64,000 nucleotides of DNA from Vibrio mytili (GCF_000830505.1 NZ_JXOK01000076.1:1-64000), one strand, 5' to 3'; numbered from the stretch's first letter, positions 1-8,758 are shown. Made by a program: numbers and translations. Notes: a model not told the origin generated them from the sequence alone.

Positions 1-3
1 GCA

Positions 4-332
4 ATGAGGAAGGCTGGTATGAGTAAGTGGCAACAGTTAGACGTATTTATCAGTACGAATACCAAAATTGGTCGTTTTATTCTTCCTATCGGAACACTCT
101 GGTTTCCCGATTTCGCCACACATCCCTTTCTATGATAACGCTTCGCCACGTAGTATCGAGAACTATCTCAGAAATCTCCTTCCTGAAGGAAGCGATTGAA
201 CTTACGGAAACTCAAGTAGTCGATGAAGGGGAGCGTGAACACATAGAACTATGTATGTTACTCATACAAGCAGAATGTGAATACTTGCTAACGCAAGCCG
301 ACATTGTGCCAGAAATGAGTGAGCTTCTTTAA
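4..332 (+). pseudogene. Possible HipA N-terminal remnant, frame-disrupted
   Basis: No single frame explains this stretch. An ATG at 4 (or 19) opens a frame reading KWQQLDVFISTNTKIGRF and stopping at 133-135. Shifting by one base at about 127-130 continues as FYDNASPRSIENYLRNLLPEG until a stop at 197. The ENYLRNLLPEG string resembles the N-terminal domain of HipA-type Ser/Thr kinases, which often shows a (F/Y)xxLLPEG motif. A third frame gives a 66-residue acidic ORF at 132-332 whose ATG overlaps the first stop (ATGA). A frame entering from the left edge ends at 26 and overlaps the ATG at 19, as a hipB-like antitoxin gene would. The kinase core is absent. The HipA reading is inference from a short motif; the alternative is an unrelated small ORF pair. 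Confidence 0.35.
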
Positions 333-562
333 TGGCAAACGCAGGGGCTATAGTAAACAGTTTATAAATTATTTTTGAACATAAACGTTTTAATGGTCGC
401 CAGATATTCAACAAAATGGCATACCTTGATGTTTAAGAGCATAAAATCAATAAAGAACTTCGGTACCTTCAAAGCAAACAGCACTTACTGGCACGGTCTA
501 TCATAATAATGTCACTAGGGTCTGAATAAGCTTCATCAAATATTCTCAAGGATAAAGTTTTC

Positions 563-1144
563 ATGGTTAAAACATTGAAAAGAAAAACCAAAGATCTGAT
601 TGAGTCTGAGTATATTATGGGGGGAGTTTTCACAGCCTCTTTTCTTGAGTCCACCATTGTCCCCATCCCTTTGGAAGCATTGCTTATTCCATTGTTGCAG
701 AAACGGCGCGATAAGCTCTGGCTGATTGCGTTAATGGCCACTTTAGGTTGTATCGTGGGCGCGCTATTCGGATATGCGCTTGGATACTACACTTTCGAAC
801 TATTAAGAGATTATATAGTGGCAAACTGGATAACGGAGCACCGCCTTGATACGGTCATACTGAAAATGAATACCGAGGGCTTCTGGTTTATCATGACTTT
901 AGGCATAGCACCCATCCCATTCCAAATTGCTATGTTGGCGGCAGGAGCAACTCACTTTTCGCTCCCTTTGTTTCTACTCGCGACGGGACTATCTCGTGCC
1001 GTGAGGTACTTTGGTATTGCGTTGGTAGTGTATGTTGCTGGTGACAAAGCAGAAGAATTAATAAAAAAATATAAACTTGCAACAGTAGGTCTAATAACGC
1101 TGGGATTGATAATGGCCTGGTATCTGAGTACAAGCGGTGGCTAG
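563..1144 (+). CDS. VTT/DedA-family (YqaA-like) inner-membrane protein
   Basis: This 193-residue polytopic membrane protein has the VTT (SNARE-associated) fold of the DedA/YqaA family. Visible features are the N-terminal ESTIVPIPLEALLIPLL segment (about residues 29-45), which matches the family's E-x-x-x-P-x-P-x-E re-entrant motif. Hydrophobic helices follow at about 56-78 and 107-125, and GLSRAVRYF at about 142-150. It then ends in a last helix near 170-188. DedA proteins are linked to lipid scrambling, envelope homeostasis and membrane potential; the substrate here is unknown. The ATG at 563 follows AAGGATAAAG at about 550. It stands alone, without obvious operon partners. Confidence 0.8.
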   Translation: MVKTLKRKTKDLIESEYIMGGVFTASFLESTIVPIPLEALLIPLLQKRRDKLWLIALMATLGCIVGALFGYALGYYTFELLRDYIVANWITEHRLDTVILKMNTEGFWFIMTLGIAPIPFQIAMLAAGATHFSLPLFLLATGLSRAVRYFGIALVVYVAGDKAEELIKKYKLATVGLITLGLIMAWYLSTSGG

Positions 1145-1299
1145 TATATCCGTAATCATTAAAGGTGCAGGATTTTCGATGCAATCATACTAATCTAAGT
1201 AAACATATAATTTAACTGAGGCGAATACTTTTCTCGTGAAAACGGATGATATGAAAAACCTCGATAACTAGGATATTTCTATTACCTTGCAATCAAAGA

Positions 1300-1343
1300 T
1301 TGACCTTACTTATAAGCCTGATAGGATGGCCATATAGACGTCT
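1300..1343 (+). promoter_or_regulatory. metQ promoter with MetJ operator (met box)
   Basis: TTGACC at 1300-1305 and TAGGAT at 1322-1327, separated by 16 bp, form a plausible sigma-70 promoter. AGACGTCT at 1336-1343 is an exact copy of the 8-bp met-box consensus bound by MetJ. The flanking octamers (1328-1335 and 1344-1351) each match about half of the consensus, as in tandem MetJ operators. The operator lies at the expected transcription start, 26 bp before the metQ ATG. Repression by MetJ with S-adenosylmethionine is the natural inference. Confidence 0.75.
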
Positions 1344-1368
1344 AAAAATCGATATAAATGGAGTTATC

Positions 1369-2172
1369 ATGAAGCGTTTTCGTCATCTTAAGCAGTTGTC
1401 CCTTGTACTCGCGGCAGCGCTTAGTCTAACCGCCTGTGATCAAAAGGAAGAGTCTGTCATCAAAGTTGGAGCAACAGTGGGGCCTCACGCACAAGTCGTT
1501 GAAGCCGTCGCGAAAGAAGCCGCTAAACAAGGTTTAAACGTCGAAGTCGTCGAATTCTCAGACTACATTACCCCTAATGCAGCATTAAGTGATGGCAGTA
1601 TCGATATCAACAGCTACCAGCATCAACCATTTTTAGACAACTTCAACAACAGCCGCGACGGACACCTTGTCTCTATTGGTCAATCTATTCTGATGCGTAT
1701 GGGCTTGTACTCAAACAAATACCGTTCATTAGAAGAGTTGCCAGCCAATGCTCGAATTGCAATTCCGAACGATCCCACCAATGGGGGGCGCGGTCTTCTT
1801 TTACTGGCTGATGCGGGGTTAATCGAGTTAAAGCCTGGCGTTGGCTACAAAGCGGCACTGACCGATGTCACTTCCAATCCAAAAGAGTTTGAGTTCATCG
1901 AAGTTGATGCGGCCCAACTGCCGCGAACACTCGATGATGTCGATGCAGCCGCGATTACCATGAATTACGTGATGTCGTCTGGATTGGATCCGAAAAAGCA
2001 AAGTATCTATCTTGAATCAAAAGATGCCCCATTGGCTGTTATGGTCATCGCGACGCGAGAAGACGCTAAAGATAATGAAGCGTACCAAAAGTTCGTTTCT
2101 ATATATCAATCACAAGCGATTCGTGATTTCTTAAACGATACATTCAAAGGCACGATAGAACCCGCATTCTAA
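1369..2172 (+). CDS. metQ: MetQ/NlpA-family methionine-binding lipoprotein
   Basis: This is the 267-residue solute-binding lipoprotein of a methionine ABC importer. The N terminus has basic residues, a hydrophobic stretch and the lipobox LTAC with Cys23. The mature protein begins with the family pattern IKVGATVGPHAQVVEAV and continues through DINSYQHQPFLD and AIPNDPTNGGRGLLLL, which are typical of NlpA/MetQ ligand-binding lobes. The start at 1369 is chosen over an upstream in-frame codon at 1300 because it gives a proper lipoprotein signal, is preceded by a GGAG, and lies after the met box. No metN or metI is adjacent, so it is an orphan that presumably serves a transporter encoded elsewhere. 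Confidence 0.9.
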   Translation: MKRFRHLKQLSLVLAAALSLTACDQKEESVIKVGATVGPHAQVVEAVAKEAAKQGLNVEVVEFSDYITPNAALSDGSIDINSYQHQPFLDNFNNSRDGHLVSIGQSILMRMGLYSNKYRSLEELPANARIAIPNDPTNGGRGLLLLADAGLIELKPGVGYKAALTDVTSNPKEFEFIEVDAAQLPRTLDDVDAAAITMNYVMSSGLDPKKQSIYLESKDAPLAVMVIATREDAKDNEAYQKFVSIYQSQAIRDFLNDTFKGTIEPAF

Positions 2173-2196
2173 CGACAAGCCTATTCTAACGAAAAG

Positions 2197-2229
2197 CAAA
2201 AGGCGCATGGGTTCACCATGCGCCTTTTG
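2197..2229. terminator. Bidirectional Rho-independent terminator
   Basis: A perfect 14-bp inverted repeat (2197-2210 with 2216-2229, loop GTTCA) lies between the convergent metQ and the small membrane protein gene. The stem begins with AAAA and ends with TTTT, so it can act on both strands. Confidence 0.85.
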
Positions 2230-2267
2230 TATATCAGGCTCTCATCTCACATCACTATGATTTCGTA

Positions 2268-2540
2268 TTAATTGCGCTCAGCATCGAGCTTTAATTCTAA
2301 ATAACGTTGGCGCGCTGAGGTAAGTTCTGGGTTGCTGAGCCACTTCCAAAGAAAATATGGCGGCACTAAAAATACAATGAAGTACATGGATTCACTGAAA
2401 AATATGTGCGCAATCGATGCTTGATGTTCGAAAAGTGCCGTTAAGCCAAACAAGTCCAGCAAGATCCCCAACACACCGAATACCACTGAAATGACAATCG
2501 CCAACCCCAATAGCTCTCTTAAGAGATATTTATATAACAT
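2268..2540 (-). CDS. Small hypothetical membrane protein
   Basis: I do not recognise this 90-residue protein. It has two hydrophobic helices: one at about residues 10-35 (GLAIVISVVFGVLGILLDLFG) and one at about 51-69 (YFIVFLVPPYFLWKWL). A charged C-terminal tail follows, ending in QRYLELKLDAERN. The ATG at 2540 is preferred to the one at 2585 because AGAAGGAATT lies at a reasonable distance upstream; the longer form would add 15 residues with no clear ribosome site. It is a single gene, convergent with metQ. Confidence 0.6.
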   Translation of the reverse strand: MLYKYLLRELLGLAIVISVVFGVLGILLDLFGLTALFEHQASIAHIFFSESMYFIVFLVPPYFLWKWLSNPELTSARQRYLELKLDAERN

Positions 2541-2703
2541 GGTACTAATTCCTTCTAGCAGTCGGTCATATAAACTTACGCTCATACTACATGCTTTGAT
2601 TTGATACTTATCAATTTCGCATGACTACAATTAAGATCTTAGTTTTACAAAATATCGCCAACAAAATCCGCTCATTCATCGGAGCAGCTCAGTATATTTG
2701 GGT

Positions 2704-4070
2704 TTAATGACTGCTACCCGCAGACAGCTCTGCCAGTCGCTTAGCAGCTCGGCTATGACGGGTCATCAAGTCCTGTAAATCGACGCCGATCACTTCACCA
2801 TCATGCACTCGCCACTGTCCGGCAACCATGACTCGGTCCGCCTGTTGTGCGCCACATAATAACAAGGCAGCAAGCGGATCATGACTGCCAGAAAAGCGAA
2901 TATCATCCAGCTTAAACATCGCGATATCGGCTTGGAACCCAGTGGCTAGTTCACCAATATCGTGCCGCCCCATCGCAAGCGCTGATCCTTTGGTTGCCCA
3001 GCGTAACGCATCGAAATGACTCACCTTGCAGAGCCATATTGCAAACGCTGTAAATACATCGCCATTCTAACTTCGGCAATCATATTAGAGCCATCGTTTG
3101 AGGCGGAACCATCGACACCAAGCCCTACTTTGACTCCGGCCTGCTCTAGCTCTAGGTTTTTACACATGCCCGAAGCCAGCATCATATTCGAGGTTGGACA
3201 GTGACTCACTCCTACTCCCGCCTTGCCTAAGCGGCCGATCTCCTCAGCGTTAAAATGAATACCGTGAGCCAACCAAGTGCGCTCGTTCAACCAGCCAACG
3301 CTTTCGAGATAATCAACAGGCCGTAAGCCGAACTGCTTCAGACAGAAGTTCTCTTCATCAATGGTTTCACATAAGTGGGTATGAACCATCACATTCTCAT
3401 CGTGCGCGATTCGTGCGGTCTCTTGCATTAAGTCTGTAGTCACGGAGAACGGGGAGCATGGCGCAAGAGCAATTTGTGTCATCGCGCCATCGTGTCCTTG
3501 GTGGTATGTCTGGATCAGTCGCTGACTGTCATCAATGATGGCTTGCTCGGTTTGGATGGTGTGCCGAGGCGGCAAACCGCCCTGATCTTCACCCAAACTC
3601 ATGGAGCCACGGGTAAAAATGGCGCGTACACCTAGCTTTTTAGCCGCTTCAACTTGTAAATCAATCGCGTGTTCTAAGCCATTAGGCAATAAGTAGTGAT
3701 GATCAGAAGCCGTGGTACAACCTGATCGCATCAGTTCCACTAACGCTAATTCTGTGGCAACACTCATCATCTCTTGATCGAGGTTGGCCCAAACTGGATA
3801 GAGGCTCTTTAGCCAATGAAATAGTTCTTTGTTAAGCGCATCGGGGTATGCACGGGTCAGTGTTTGGTAAAAGTGGTGATGGGCGTTGATCAACCCTGGA
3901 GTGATAACGTGCTGGCTGGCGTTGACGACCGAGTCGATTTTGGTGTCAGGTGTGGCATTAAGGGCCACCAGCTCAACAATGGTATTACCGCGAATCACCA
4001 GCCCGCCACGAGCATCCTGCTCATTGCCAGTGTAAATCGCGAGTGGATTCTTAATCCATATTGTTTCCAT
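2704..4070 (-). pseudogene. 8-oxoguanine deaminase-type amidohydrolase, frameshifted
   Basis: Two overlapping frames together encode a complete TrzN/8-oxoguanine deaminase-type amidohydrolase of about 455 residues, which would deaminate 8-oxoguanine or a related azine. The upstream part (4070 to 3021) carries the metal motif PGLINAHHHF, VHTHLCET, SHCPTSNMML and GVDGSASND. It stops at a TGA directly after LQRLQYGSAR. The downstream part (3024 to 2704) resumes as SHFDALRWATKGSA and runs to the normal C terminus. One missing base near 3024-3028 (for example GCAAAG read as GCAAG) accounts for the break. The stop and a GTG overlap as GTGA, so reinitiation is formally possible, but splitting a single barrel this way would be unusual. 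AAGGAT precedes the ATG at 4070. Confidence 0.85.
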
Positions 4071-4395
4071 TCATAAATATCCTTAGCCGTTTCAACCATT
4101 TCAGGGGAAGCGGACTTGTACCCAATGATGCACACAAAGTGGCCTGGGTCATGTTGTAAATAAATCATACCGACATGTAAGTCAGCGTCATACCCAATCG
4201 TCTTGAAGTCGTTCGGGTATCGTTACCATAACATAAGCCATTGAAGATGGTCACGAATCAAACATCAGTAGCTCTACTTGCTCAAACTGGTCAACAAAAC
4301 GTCACCCTTTTGTCACCAAAGTCTCACGACTTTGCCTCTGAATTGTCATGCGTAATTTCTACTATCCGATCAGTCACTCGTACTCTGAGGTATAT
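4071..4395. other. Divergent intergenic region, deaminase / olsF
   Basis: This 325-bp spacer separates the two divergent genes. Its right half holds the Pho-box array and -10 element described separately. The left part (4071-4288) shows no convincing ORF or RNA gene. Confidence 0.6.
4289..4365 (+). promoter_or_regulatory. Phased Pho-box array and -10 element for olsF
   Basis: Seven-base units related to the PhoB half-site TGTCAxx recur every 11 bp with 4-bp spacers: GGTCAAC (4289), CGTCACC (4300), TGTCACC (4311), TCTCACG (4322), a degenerate TGCCTCT (4333) and TGTCATG (4344). This 7+4 architecture is that of PhoB-binding boxes. A -10-like TACTAT sits at 4360-4365, nine bases after the last unit, and the olsF ATG is at 4396. 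PhoB-activated expression under phosphate starvation is inferred. Confidence 0.75.
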
Positions 4396-6153
4396 ATGGA
4401 CCGTTCGACTCCTTTTCGTCTCCCCCGTAAAACACCATTTGGTATTGGTGAAAATGTCGCAGAATGGGCAACCGGGTTATCTCAACTCGATAAGTTTTAC
4501 GCTCAACGACCAGTTAATGCGGACATTCCGACCTTCTTACGCTTTACGCTCGATATCTTAGGCATCGATTATCGCGTTGTGCATGGTTCACTGAACACGA
4601 TACCCAAGCATGGAGCAACGGTCGTGGTGGCAAACCATCCACTCGGGTGCGTAGAGGGCGTGATTCTGGCAGAGCTATTGTTAATGGTGCGTGACGATAT
4701 TCAAATCCTAGCTAATCAATACCTTAAAACAGTACCAGAACTGGATCAGCTATTTATTGGTGTCAATGTTTTCGAAGGCAAACAAGCGACCAAATCGAAC
4801 ATGAAAGCGCTACGTAGCGCAAACAAACACTTAGCCAACGGTGGATTATTGTTAGTTTTTCCGGCTGGCGAAGTATCGCATTTGGTGGATTCGAAGCAAC
4901 AGCGGCTCGAAGACAAAGAATGGAGCCGCAGTGTCAGCACCCTGATCCGCAAAAACAAAGCCACAACAGTGCCTGTTTTTATTAACGGACAAAACTCCAA
5001 ACGCTTTTACATGGCGGGGAAAATTCACCCTTTACTGCGCACATTGATGTTAGGGCGTGAGTTATTAAACAAAAAAGCGCAATCCATTGAGCTCTCGTTC
5101 GGTCAAGCGATTAAATTTAAAGAGCTGATGAATTTAAACGATGATCAAGTGGTGAATTATTTGCGGCTCAATACTTACCTCCTCAATCGTCAAACCAACA
5201 CAACGCAACAAAATATCGCAGCCAATGCTTTACTTCCGATAGCCGCAGGGTTACCTATAGACCAATTGCTTGAAGAGCTGAACAACCTACCAAAAGAAAC
5301 CAAGCTTTTACAAAGTGGCGAGTTTGACGTTTACTGCACTGCTGCGCATCAGATCCCCTCACTACTGCATGAAATTGGGCGTCTGCGTGAACACAACTTT
5401 CGTCTGGTTGGCGAAGGCACCGGCCAAGCCATCGACATTGATCATTTCGATCACGATTACTTACACCTGTTCGTCTGGGATAGAGAAAATCAATGTTTAG
5501 TCGGGGCTTACCGTCTTGGTCTAGTGGACCAGTTGCTGGCGAAACATGGTGTGGAAGGTTTGTACTCTCGTACTCTGTTTAACTACGATGAAAGTTTTCT
5601 TAACAAAATGGGCAAATCGATCGAAATGGGACGTTCGGTGATTGCCGAGCAATACCAAAAGAGCATGAGTGCCCTACTTCTGCTATGGAAAGGAATTGCG
5701 ACATTTGTACATCAAAATCCAGACTACACTCACCTGTTTGGTCCTGTGAGTATCAGCAACGACTACAGTGATACCGCCCGTCAGCTACTCGCGCAATCCA
5801 TGACACTTCATCATTACGACACCACTTGTGCAGAGCACGTGACACCATCAAACCCGTTACCAGAAAACCATATTTCTTGGAATACCAGCATGTTGACGGC
5901 GCTAGGAGATTTACAGTTATTATCGCGCGTTATCGCACGCATCGATGAAGGTAAAGGAGTCCCCGTACTGCTGCGTCAGTATTTAAGCCTCAACGGAAAG
6001 CTAGTCTGTTTTAATGTCGATCCTGCCTTTAACAATGCACTGGACGGCTTAATTATGGTCGACTTACGTAATGTGCAAGAAAAAACGTTGTCTCGCTATA
6101 TGGGCAATGAGCACGCACGTGAATATTTTGTTCATCATGCTAAGCAAAGCTAA
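4396..6153 (+). CDS. olsF: OlsF-like bifunctional ornithine-lipid acyltransferase
   Basis: This 585-residue protein joins an N-terminal PlsC-type O-acyltransferase to a C-terminal OlsB-like GNAT N-acyltransferase. That is the architecture of OlsF, which makes ornithine lipids in Serratia and, through its homologue, in V. cholerae. The PlsC part shows VVVANHPLGCVEG (a variant of the HX4D motif with His-Pro-Leu-Gly-Cys), then LVFPAGEVS (about residue 155). The C-terminal part begins near residue 300 with LLQSGEFDVYCTAAHQIPSLLHEIGRLREHNFR. The ATG at 4396 follows CTGAGG at a good distance; an in-frame ATG at 4348 would lie inside the Pho-box array. Swapping membrane phospholipid for phosphorus-free ornithine lipid under phosphate stress fits the upstream signals. 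Older annotation often calls this family hemolysin. Confidence 0.8.
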   Translation: MDRSTPFRLPRKTPFGIGENVAEWATGLSQLDKFYAQRPVNADIPTFLRFTLDILGIDYRVVHGSLNTIPKHGATVVVANHPLGCVEGVILAELLLMVRDDIQILANQYLKTVPELDQLFIGVNVFEGKQATKSNMKALRSANKHLANGGLLLVFPAGEVSHLVDSKQQRLEDKEWSRSVSTLIRKNKATTVPVFINGQNSKRFYMAGKIHPLLRTLMLGRELLNKKAQSIELSFGQAIKFKELMNLNDDQVVNYLRLNTYLLNRQTNTTQQNIAANALLPIAAGLPIDQLLEELNNLPKETKLLQSGEFDVYCTAAHQIPSLLHEIGRLREHNFRLVGEGTGQAIDIDHFDHDYLHLFVWDRENQCLVGAYRLGLVDQLLAKHGVEGLYSRTLFNYDESFLNKMGKSIEMGRSVIAEQYQKSMSALLLLWKGIATFVHQNPDYTHLFGPVSISNDYSDTARQLLAQSMTLHHYDTTCAEHVTPSNPLPENHISWNTSMLTALGDLQLLSRVIARIDEGKGVPVLLRQYLSLNGKLVCFNVDPAFNNALDGLIMVDLRNVQEKTLSRYMGNEHAREYFVHHAKQS

Positions 6154-6373
6154 ATAGTTAAAATAGCAACTGAATTCATCAGGAGCTCACTTCCTTTATT
6201 CATAGAAGTCCTGCTTAGACTGGTTACAAGCAGGACTTGTCTAAACAGGTAAGCAATGCGCTATCTACAAGACATCAATCGGTGTACAAGAACCCATCAG
6301 AAAAAATGATGCATAAGTAGTGCTTCATAAGCCATACGACCAATTTCGTTACAAAATTTCACAAAACAACAAA

Positions 6374-6389
6374 TGTGATTTAGATCGCA
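6374..6389. promoter_or_regulatory. CRP-like binding site upstream of mtlA
   Basis: TGTGATTTAGATCGCA matches the TGTGA-N6-TCACA CRP consensus in nine of its ten defined positions. It lies about 390 bp before the mtlA ATG, consistent with catabolite control of mannitol uptake. Confidence 0.6.
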
Positions 6390-6469
6390 CTTACCACAAA
6401 AGCAACCAAGGATAAAAGCGTGATATTGATCGGCTCGATCATTTAATTTGATGTTAAAAAAAAATCAAA

Positions 6470-6485
6470 AGTGATTATGATCACA
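6470..6485. promoter_or_regulatory. CRP-like binding site upstream of mtlA
   Basis: AGTGATTATGATCACA matches nine of ten positions of TGTGA-N6-TCACA. Together with the site at 6374 it suggests multi-site CRP control of mtlADR, as is known for Vibrio cholerae. Confidence 0.65.
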
Positions 6486-6604
6486 ATTTATTTTTTATAT
6501 TAATTTCAAAAAACATCGAAATGATCACTAATATTTTTATTGACAAAAATGAAAGTGAGGTTTTGTTATAAAGTTACGTGTCAGTTAATTGATCACTATC
6601 ACGT

Positions 6605-6720
6605 AAAAAATGCTTTTCTGCTAAAGAAATGCGGGGGCAGATCACGAAAAACCCGTTGTCAGTTCCAATTGGAAATTGTGTGGTAAATTGATTGGGTACT
6701 AAACAATCAAACAAGCGGTT
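6605..6720 (-). ncRNA. Candidate MtlS-type antisense RNA in mtlA leader
   Basis: In V. cholerae an RNA called MtlS is transcribed antisense to the mtlA 5' leader and represses MtlA synthesis. Here the minus strand carries GCATTTC, a seven-base loop and GAAAAGC (6632 down to 6612, one mismatch), followed by a run of T (plus-strand A at 6605-6610). This resembles a weak intrinsic terminator pointing away from mtlA. The 5' end is a guess, and the assignment relies on position and this hairpin only. Confidence 0.35.
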
Positions 6721-6775
6721 TTGGCGAACCGTTTACGACAACAATATTCATCAGAACATCGAACGGGGAACTGTT

Positions 6776-8728
6776 ATGATATCACCAGATGCAAAGATCA
6801 AGATACAAAATTTTGGTCGTTTTCTATCAAACATGGTAATGCCTAACATCGGCGCGTTCATCGCGTGGGGCTTTATCACTGCTCTATTTATTCCAACTGG
6901 GTGGCTACCAAATGAAACACTAGCCTCTATGGTTGGCCCGATGATCACTTACTTACTGCCACTGCTTATCGGTTATACCGGTGGTAAATTAGTCGGCGGC
7001 GATCGCGGGGCGGTCGTTGGTGCCATCACCACAATGGGTGTTATCGTCGGTACCGACATCCCCATGTTTATGGGTGCCATGATGGTCGGCCCTATGGGTG
7101 GTTGGGCCATCAAAAAATTCGATAACTACATTGATGGTAAAGTAAAAAGCGGCTTTGAGATGTTGGTGAACAACTTCTCAGCAGGCATTATCGGTATGCT
7201 GTGTGCCATCCTTGCTTTCTTCCTAATTGGCCCATTTGTCAAAGTGCTTTCAGGTGGCTTAGCTGCGGGTGTTAACTTCCTTGTATCAGCGCACCTTTTG
7301 CCACTGACTTCTATTTTTGTTGAGCCAGCGAAGATCCTATTCTTGAACAATGCCATCAACCACGGCATCTTCTCTCCATTGGGCATCCAACAAGCCTCAG
7401 AAACAGGTCAATCTATCTTCTTCCTGATTGAAGCAAACCCAGGTCCTGGTCTTGGTATCCTATTGGCTTACATGGTGTTTGGTAAAGGTACCGCTCGTCA
7501 AACAGCAGGTGGTGCATCCATCATCCACTTCTTCGGCGGTATTCACGAGATATACTTCCCATACATCCTAATGAATCCCCGTCTTATCCTTGCTGCAATC
7601 GCAGGCGGTATGACAGGCGTATTTGTTCTGACCATGTTCAATGCAGGTATCGTTTCTCCAGCATCACCAGGTTCCATCTTCGCGGTGTTATTGATGACAC
7701 AAAAAGGCGCGATCGTTGGTGTGTTGGCCTCTATCATTGCAGCCGCAGGGGTATCATTCTCTGTAGCCGCTCTGCTAATGAAAACCCAACGTTCTACAGA
7801 AGAAGACGGTGATGGCGCATCGTTAGAAAAAGCCACATCACAAATGAAAGACATGAAATCTGCCGCAAAAAACAGCGCTGCGGTAAACAGTGAAAGCAAA
7901 GGCGACATCGACCTAGCAACAGTACAAAGCATCATTGTTGCTTGTGATGCGGGTATGGGCTCAAGCGCAATGGGCGCAAGCATGCTACGTAAAAAGGTCC
8001 AAGAAGCGGGTTTAAATATCAGCGTAACCAACCTTGCCATTAACAGCTTACCAGAGAGTGTAGATATCGTGATTACTCATAAAGATTTAACGGATCGTGC
8101 TCGTAAGCATGCTCCAAACGCACACCATATTTCATTGACAAACTTCCTAGACAGCGAAATGTACAACCAGCTTGTCACCAAACTGCTGGCTGCACAGAAA
8201 CAGACAGCGGCAAATGACGATCAAATGGTCAAAGTTTCGATTCTTGCAGCAAATGACGACAGCTTTGAAGAGCAACAACCGTCTGTATTCCGTATCCAAC
8301 GTGAAAACATCCATCTAGGGTTGCAAGCCGCCAATAAAGAAGAAGCAATTCGCTTTGCAGGCAATAAACTAGTCGAACTTGGCTATGCAGAGCCTGAATA
8401 CGTTGACGCAATGTTTGAACGTGAGCAACTGGTTTCCACCTATCTTGGCGAATCTATCGCAGTACCTCACGGTACCGTAGAAGCGAAAGATCGCGTGAAG
8501 AAAACTGGCATTGTTATCTGCCAATACCCATCTGGTATCCAATTTACTGAAGACGAAGACGATGTAGCAAAACTGGTTATTGGCATTGCTGCCAAGAATG
8601 ATGAGCACATCCAAGTGATCACCACCATTACCAACGCGCTTGATGAGCCGGAAGCCATTGAGAAGCTGACAAGCACCACCGACGTAGAAGAAATTCTCAA
8701 CATCCTTGGTGGTCAACAAGCCGCTTAA
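6776..8728 (+). CDS. mtlA: PTS mannitol transporter EIICBA
   Basis: This 650-residue permease imports mannitol and phosphorylates it to mannitol 1-phosphate at the inner membrane. The EIIC membrane domain spans about residues 15-340 and includes the GGIHEIYFPY motif. The EIIB domain follows a Ser/Lys-rich linker, with the phospho-cysteine at residue 390 in VACDAGMGSSAMGA. The EIIA domain starts near 500, with the phospho-histidine at residue 565 in AVPHGT. The ATG at 6776 follows GGGGAA; the open frame extends upstream to 6692, but that part has no family similarity. It leads the mtlA-mtlD-mtlR operon. Confidence 0.97.
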   Translation: MISPDAKIKIQNFGRFLSNMVMPNIGAFIAWGFITALFIPTGWLPNETLASMVGPMITYLLPLLIGYTGGKLVGGDRGAVVGAITTMGVIVGTDIPMFMGAMMVGPMGGWAIKKFDNYIDGKVKSGFEMLVNNFSAGIIGMLCAILAFFLIGPFVKVLSGGLAAGVNFLVSAHLLPLTSIFVEPAKILFLNNAINHGIFSPLGIQQASETGQSIFFLIEANPGPGLGILLAYMVFGKGTARQTAGGASIIHFFGGIHEIYFPYILMNPRLILAAIAGGMTGVFVLTMFNAGIVSPASPGSIFAVLLMTQKGAIVGVLASIIAAAGVSFSVAALLMKTQRSTEEDGDGASLEKATSQMKDMKSAAKNSAAVNSESKGDIDLATVQSIIVACDAGMGSSAMGASMLRKKVQEAGLNISVTNLAINSLPESVDIVITHKDLTDRARKHAPNAHHISLTNFLDSEMYNQLVTKLLAAQKQTAANDDQMVKVSILAANDDSFEEQQPSVFRIQRENIHLGLQAANKEEAIRFAGNKLVELGYAEPEYVDAMFEREQLVSTYLGESIAVPHGTVEAKDRVKKTGIVICQYPSGIQFTEDEDDVAKLVIGIAAKNDEHIQVITTITNALDEPEAIEKLTSTTDVEEILNILGGQQAA

Positions 8729-8758
8729 TGATGCTTTCCATTTGCTCCTGAGCAAGCT

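Larger units (their letters stand above)
6154..6775. other. Intergenic region and long mtlA leader
   Basis: No protein gene is seen in these 622 bp. An 11-bp inverted repeat (6206-6216 with 6228-6238) follows olsF and may end its transcript, although it lacks a clear T run. CRP-like sites occur at 6374 and 6470, with a weaker one near 6419. A palindrome TTCCAATTGGAA lies at 6663-6674 and a possible antisense terminator at 6605-6632. The long AT-rich stretch at 6450-6560 probably contains the mtlA promoter. Confidence 0.6.

Noticed and set aside
27..332. Single 101-residue ORF starting at GTG
   Set aside because: The first 35 codons overlap the better frame from the ATG at 4 or 19 and show no protein-like pattern. 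Only the ATG at 132 has a plausible translational-coupling start.
7543..8040. 165-codon ORF antisense to mtlA
   Set aside because: It is a shadow of a strongly coding gene, made possible by the codon bias of the sense strand.
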